A DNA stretch of 31,653 nucleotides from a virus. Below the pieces are notes generated by a model that was not told the origin of the DNA, ran no database searches, and saw only the letters and a list, made by a program, of their open reading frames with translations. The stretch is from the IMG/VR virus record IMGVR_UViG_3300027977_000127, positions 1-31,653 of that record; one strand, 5' to 3'. Every line of letters begins with the position of its first letter. Within the stretch, counting starts at the first letter, position 1. This document shows positions 27,985-31,653 of the stretch, piece by piece. A program made the translations under genes and the position numbers.

Positions 27985-29245
27985 CCAGGCGATTGCCAAG
28001 GCGCAATTTCCAGTCAAACTGCAAGGATTGTTCAGGGCCAGCCGGTACAAAGTGTTGTACGGCGGGCGCGGTGGTGCGAAGTCATGGGGGATTGCCAGGG
28101 CGCTGTTGATTAAGGGCGCCAAAAAGCCCATCCGCGTGTTGTGCGCCCGTGAGTATCAAACCAGCATCAAGGATTCCGTTCACAAACTGTTGTGCGATCA
28201 AATCGAAGCATTGGGGTTGTTGGGTTTTTACGACGTTACCCAGGCCACCATCCGCGGCGCCAACGGGACTGAATTCGCGTTTATTGGCCTGAAAAACAAC
28301 CCGACAAACATTAAGTCGTTTGAAGGCGTGGATGTGTGCTGGGTTGAGGAAGCGCAGACCGTCAGCCGCTTGTCCTGGAACATCCTGATCCCGACTATCC
28401 GCAAACAGGGCAGCGAAATTTGGGTGTCGTTCAACCCCGAATTGGAAACCGACGAAACTTACCAACGGTTTGTGGTCAAACCCCCGCGGGATTGCATAAG
28501 CATCAAGATCAACTGGAATGACAACCCTTGGTTTCCTGAAACGCTGGCGCTTGAAAAGGACGCGCTGAAGGCCCGCGATCCCGAAGCCTACAACCAAGTA
28601 TGGGAAGGGCTATGCCGCCAAACGGTGGATGGCGCTATCTTTGCAAAAGAACTGGCCCAGGCTGACCGCGACGAACGCCTGACCAAAGTGCCGTATGACC
28701 CAACCAAGCCTGTTCACGCCGTTTGCGACCTGGGCTGGGCCGATGCCACCGCCTGGTGGTTTGTGCAGTTTGTGGGCATGGAAACTAGGTTGATTCGGTA
28801 TTTTGAAGACACGCAGCGCACCATGACCAGTTACCTGGCGCAACTGCAAACGTTTGGGTATGTGTACGACACCATTTGGCTGCCGCACGACGCCCAAAAC
28901 AAAACCCTGGCCGCAGCCGGTCGCAGCATTGAAGACATTGTGCGCGGCGCTGGGTACAAAACACGCATCCTGGAACGCGTACCGGTGGCCGATTCGATCA
29001 ACGCGGCCCGAACAATATTTACAAATTGTTATTTTGATCGCGAAAATTGCGCGGACGGATTAAACTGTTTGCGACATTATCGGTATGAAGTTGATCCCGA
29101 CACGGGCCAATTCAGTCGAACACCGTTGCATGACCATTATTCGCACGGCGCAGACGCATTCCGATATATTGGATTGATGATTAAGGAACCAGTCAAAATC
29201 CGCAAGAAAACGCCTGTTGCTATGGGCGGTGGATGGATGGGATAA
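27944..29245 (+). CDS. terL: Terminase large subunit
   Basis: A 433-aa packaging motor. Walker A GGRGGAKS at 40-47, C-motif region VLCAREYQTSIKDSVHKLLC, Walker B VDVCWVEEA (129-137) with Glu135/Glu136, the coupling SFNPELETDE segment, and an RNase-H-like nuclease: D262 in AVCDLGWADATA, D316 in WLPHDA, D404 in SHGADAFRY. Length and motif order are those of P22/Sf6-type gp2 proteins. It pumps DNA into procapsids and cuts the concatemer; headful cutting would be expected for this type, an inference. Its start lies within TerS (41-nt overlap), no strong SD, so coupling is likely. Confidence 0.95.
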   Translation: MEQSQTLTDTQQIDQAIAKAQFPVKLQGLFRASRYKVLYGGRGGAKSWGIARALLIKGAKKPIRVLCAREYQTSIKDSVHKLLCDQIEALGLLGFYDVTQATIRGANGTEFAFIGLKNNPTNIKSFEGVDVCWVEEAQTVSRLSWNILIPTIRKQGSEIWVSFNPELETDETYQRFVVKPPRDCISIKINWNDNPWFPETLALEKDALKARDPEAYNQVWEGLCRQTVDGAIFAKELAQADRDERLTKVPYDPTKPVHAVCDLGWADATAWWFVQFVGMETRLIRYFEDTQRTMTSYLAQLQTFGYVYDTIWLPHDAQNKTLAAAGRSIEDIVRGAGYKTRILERVPVADSINAARTIFTNCYFDRENCADGLNCLRHYRYEVDPDTGQFSRTPLHDHYSHGADAFRYIGLMIKEPVKIRKKTPVAMGGGWMG

Positions 29246-29267
29246 TCCTGGACAAAGGGGATAATTT

Positions 29268-31487
29268 ATGGCATGGCAAGACACAGACATGGATGGCCGC
29301 ATCGGGGATGCGATTAAGTTTTTGCGATTGGTTTCGGAAGCCGATTCCCAAAACCGCGCCGAAGCCCTGGGCGACCTGAAGTTTGCCGGTGGCGATCAAT
29401 GGCCGGTTGAAATTCAAAACAGCCGCAACCTGGAATCGCGCCCTTGCCTGACGATCAACAAAATTGACGCCTACATTCGCCAGGTTACCAACCAGCAGCG
29501 CCAGCAGCGCCCCCGCATTAAGGTTCACCCCGTCAACAACGAAGGCGACTTGAAAATCGCCCAGGTGGTCGAAGGAATCACGCGCCACATTGAAGTCAAT
29601 TCCAACGCGGACACCGCTTATGACACCGCGTTTGAATACGCTGTCCGCATGGGTTGGGGATATTGGCGCGTGACCACCAACTACACGTCGGAAGACAGTT
29701 TCGACCAGGAAATTTACATTGAACCGATTGATGATCCGTTCAGCGTGTATTTCGACCCCAACAGCGTGTCACCCGACGGGGCCGACGCCGAAAAATGCCT
29801 GGTCACCACCGTTATATCCAAGCGGGCATTTCGTGAACAATACCCTGAAGCCGATGACGGTTCGGGCTTTTTGCCCCGCGGAACTGGTGATGACACCGCA
29901 GAATGGGTGACCCGTGAGGATATTCGGATTGCCGAATACTGGTACGTTGAACGCGAACGCGTCACGTTGGTGATGCTGTCCGACGGCACAAAGTTGTTTG
30001 AAAATGAATTGCCCAGCCCTGAATTGCTGGATGCCAGCAAAATCACCATCATGGACAAGCGCCCGTCCTACCGCAAAAAGGTCAAGTGGTGCAAGATGAC
30101 CGCCATGCAAATCCTGGAAGAAAAGGAATGGGCGGGCAAATACATTCCAATCATTCCGTGCTATGGCGCACAAATGATTATCGAAGGAAAGCGCAAAAAA
30201 TACGGTTTGGTGCGGTTTGCAAAAGACCCGCAGCGGATGTATAACTTTTGGCGCACCAGCATGACCGAAAGCATCGCCCTGGCGCCCAAGCCAAAGTGGT
30301 TGATTGCCGAAGGCCAGGACGAAGGCCACGAATCCGAATGGGCGATGGCCAACATCAAATCCACGCCTGTTTTACGTTACAAACAAAAAGACATTGAAGG
30401 CGTACCGGCGCCCGTGCCAACGCGTATCCAGCCCGAACCACCGCCCGAAGGAATCATGGTGGCCGCTGGCGCCATTGCTGACGACCTGAAAACCGTGCTG
30501 GGTATTTTTGACCCATCCCAATCATTGCCAGGCAACATTTCCGGCAAAGCATTGCAAGGGCAGCAGCAGCAAGTGGACATGAGCAATTTCCACTTTTACG
30601 ACAACATGACCCGCAGCATTAAGCACACGGGCAAAGTGATCCTAGATTTGATCCCCAAAATTTACGACACCCAGCGCGTTTTGCGGATTATCGGCGTGGA
30701 TGGCAAACCCGACCTGGTGACAATCAACGAAGTGGAAGCCACCGGCGAGGTTATGAACAACGTCACGGTTGGTTTGTACGACGTGGTGATGGACACCGGC
30801 CCAGGCTACAACAGCAAGCGTCAGCAAGCCGTCGAAGCCATGATGCCGTTGATGGTCGAACCCCAGGTATTCCAGGCCGCGGGCGACTTGTTGTTCCGCA
30901 ACATGGATTTCCCTGGCGCCGATATCATTGCCGACCGGTTGGCAGCCATGAACCCGCTGTCAAAAATCGACGAAAAATCAGATATCCCGCCGCAAGCGCA
31001 AATGCAAATGCTGGCGCAGCAGCAGCAAATTGCCCAAATGGAACAGCAAATGATTGCGTTGCAGTTGGAAATCAACAACCGCGGCCAGGTGGCGCAAATG
31101 AAGGAAGACGGCAGCAACCGCCGCAAGTTGATGGACGTGATTTCACGCGCCTACAACACCGACACAATCAACGAAGCCAAGGTCAACCAGTCAAACATGA
31201 AAGCGGTTACCGACCAAAACAAAATGGAATTGGACGTTATGACCCGCTTGATATTGGCTGGTATTACGCCCGAAGCATTGGCCGCGGAAATGCAACGACG
31301 CGACCAAGAGCAACAGCAAGCGTTTGCGTTTGCCGAAATGGAAGTCAATCAAACGCAAAACCCGTTCATTCAGGCTGGCCAAGAATTGATGCAGCCGCAA
31401 CCCATGATGCAGCCGGAAATGCAGCCACCAATGCAGCAGCCGCAGCAGCCTGGAATGCAGCCTAATATGCAACCTGGCATGATGTGA
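29268..31487 (+). CDS. Portal protein, P22-type
   Basis: A 739-aa protein; SD AAAGGGGAT before the ATG. The start (ADSQNRAEALGDLKFAGGDQ, WPVEIQNSRNLESRPCLTIN, KIDAYIRQVTNQQRQQRP) and YWRVTTNYTSEDSFDQEIYI match P22 gp1-type portals, which are of similar size (about 725). The middle keeps the wing/stem pattern (FDPSQSLPGNISGKALQGQQ). The last 60 residues are Gln/Met/Pro-rich (MQPQPMM, MQQPQQPGMQ), an unusual low-complexity end in place of the helical barrel of P22. The portal is the dodecameric channel through which TerL pumps DNA, later closed by the gp4- and gp10-like proteins. The gene after it begins at 31570. Confidence 0.93.
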   Translation: MAWQDTDMDGRIGDAIKFLRLVSEADSQNRAEALGDLKFAGGDQWPVEIQNSRNLESRPCLTINKIDAYIRQVTNQQRQQRPRIKVHPVNNEGDLKIAQVVEGITRHIEVNSNADTAYDTAFEYAVRMGWGYWRVTTNYTSEDSFDQEIYIEPIDDPFSVYFDPNSVSPDGADAEKCLVTTVISKRAFREQYPEADDGSGFLPRGTGDDTAEWVTREDIRIAEYWYVERERVTLVMLSDGTKLFENELPSPELLDASKITIMDKRPSYRKKVKWCKMTAMQILEEKEWAGKYIPIIPCYGAQMIIEGKRKKYGLVRFAKDPQRMYNFWRTSMTESIALAPKPKWLIAEGQDEGHESEWAMANIKSTPVLRYKQKDIEGVPAPVPTRIQPEPPPEGIMVAAGAIADDLKTVLGIFDPSQSLPGNISGKALQGQQQQVDMSNFHFYDNMTRSIKHTGKVILDLIPKIYDTQRVLRIIGVDGKPDLVTINEVEATGEVMNNVTVGLYDVVMDTGPGYNSKRQQAVEAMMPLMVEPQVFQAAGDLLFRNMDFPGADIIADRLAAMNPLSKIDEKSDIPPQAQMQMLAQQQQIAQMEQQMIALQLEINNRGQVAQMKEDGSNRRKLMDVISRAYNTDTINEAKVNQSNMKAVTDQNKMELDVMTRLILAGITPEALAAEMQRRDQEQQQAFAFAEMEVNQTQNPFIQAGQELMQPQPMMQPEMQPPMQQPQQPGMQPNMQPGMM

Positions 31488-31516
31488 TTGACAATGTAAG
31501 TATTCGGGTTGAAAAT
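31488..31516 (+). promoter_or_regulatory. Candidate promoter for the gene after the portal
   Basis: TTGACA (31488-31493, full consensus) and GAAAAT (31511-31516) are 17 bp apart, directly after the portal stop. It would drive the next gene and probably the capsid genes beyond the window. Confidence 0.5.
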
Positions 31517-31548
31517 CAACCCAAAGCCTACCAATGGGTTTTCATTGG
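31506..31548 (+). other. Two adjacent hairpins in the post-portal leader
   Basis: GGGTTGA/TCAACCC (31506-31512 with 31516-31522, 3-nt loop) and CCAATG/CATTGG (31531-31536 with 31543-31548, 6-nt loop). AACCCAA at 31518-31524 could instead pair with TTGGGTT at 31546-31552, so the two states exclude each other. No T-run follows, so neither is an intrinsic terminator; an SD (AGGA) follows at about 31559. Confidence 0.4.
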
Positions 31549-31569
31549 GTTAATTCTTAGGATAAACCT

Positions 31570-31653
31570 ATGTCGGAAGTGCAAGAACGCCTGGCGAGTA
31601 ACATCGTAACAAGCGAAAATTTAGCGGAATTCACAGCCCAAAAACTTGGTTTA
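31570..31653 (+). CDS. Start of scaffold-like gene, cut by window end
   Basis: An ATG at 31570, 8 nt after an AGGA SD, opens a frame that is still open at the window end. The 28 visible residues start MSEVQERLASNIVTSENLAE and are acidic and helical. In P22-like genomes the gene after the portal encodes the scaffolding protein, and a helical acidic N-terminus would suit that, but so little is visible that this is inference from position only. Confidence 0.5.
   Translation, partial: MSEVQERLASNIVTSENLAEFTAQKLGL

Noticed and set aside
1-31653. CRISPR arrays, tRNA genes, insertion sequences, integrase or att sites
   Set aside because: I looked for spaced direct repeats, T-loop motifs, transposase motifs and tyrosine/serine recombinase patterns and saw none.

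Overview
This window is most of the genome of a tailed bacteriophage with a P22-like, short-tailed (podovirus) virion plan. The evidence is a P22-type portal, gp4-like and gp10-like tail-tube factors, a run of three large candidate ejection proteins, tailspikes and fibres, and an Erf-type annealing protein. The host is probably a Gram-negative bacterium: an early lipoprotein has a lipobox, the endolysin is of M15 type with a 3-TM holin, and the promoters are sigma70-like. An aquatic betaproteobacterial host would fit the gene families, but that is inference. No integrase, CI-type repressor, tRNA or CRISPR array was seen. Genes are packed with ATGA, TAATG or TGATG junctions. Both window ends cut a gene: a small protein of the virion region at the left and the gene after the portal at the right. 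The capsid genes therefore probably lie just outside, and the map may be circularly permuted.

Layout. (1) 1-17256, plus strand, late genes: a fibre/tailspike cluster (344-7568) with a tail assembly chaperone, head-to-tail joining proteins gp4-like and gp10-like (7947-10399), a short fibre-motif protein, a GNAT acetyltransferase, three ejection-type proteins (11093-15904), then lysis (two small membrane proteins, 3-TM holin, M15 endolysin). (2) 17253-20587, minus strand, early genes: an LPD29-domain protein, two tiny proteins, a lipoprotein, Erf, YqaJ exonuclease, a small protein with an SSB-like acidic tail, a CPCC protein and a 34-aa membrane peptide that ends against the endolysin. (3) 20588-20733, a divergent control region with three candidate promoters and a 7-2-7 palindrome. 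(4) 20734-23663, plus strand: a Cro-like repressor, a folded RNA leader candidate, a DUF1376 replication protein with iteron-like repeats inside the gene, a lambda-P-like protein, VRR-NUC, NinB and an HNH protein, closed by a strong intrinsic terminator. (5) 23707-31653, plus strand: accessory genes (DUF5856, zeta-toxin-like ATPase, GroES, several small families), TerS, TerL, portal, and a promoter before the next gene.

How it may work together: Cro probably controls early transcription through matching operator cores in two duplicated promoter-leader cassettes. The Erf/YqaJ pair with VRR-NUC, NinB and the HNH protein forms a recombination set that could feed concatemers to TerS/TerL for packaging. 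The phage GroES probably helps host GroEL fold virion proteins. Strongest candidates for something undescribed: the three-helix plus pseudoknot RNA upstream of the DUF1376 gene (20897-20982), the putative origin inside that gene (21316-21414), the duplicated operator/promoter/leader cassettes, and a long out-of-frame gene overlap (22354-22610).
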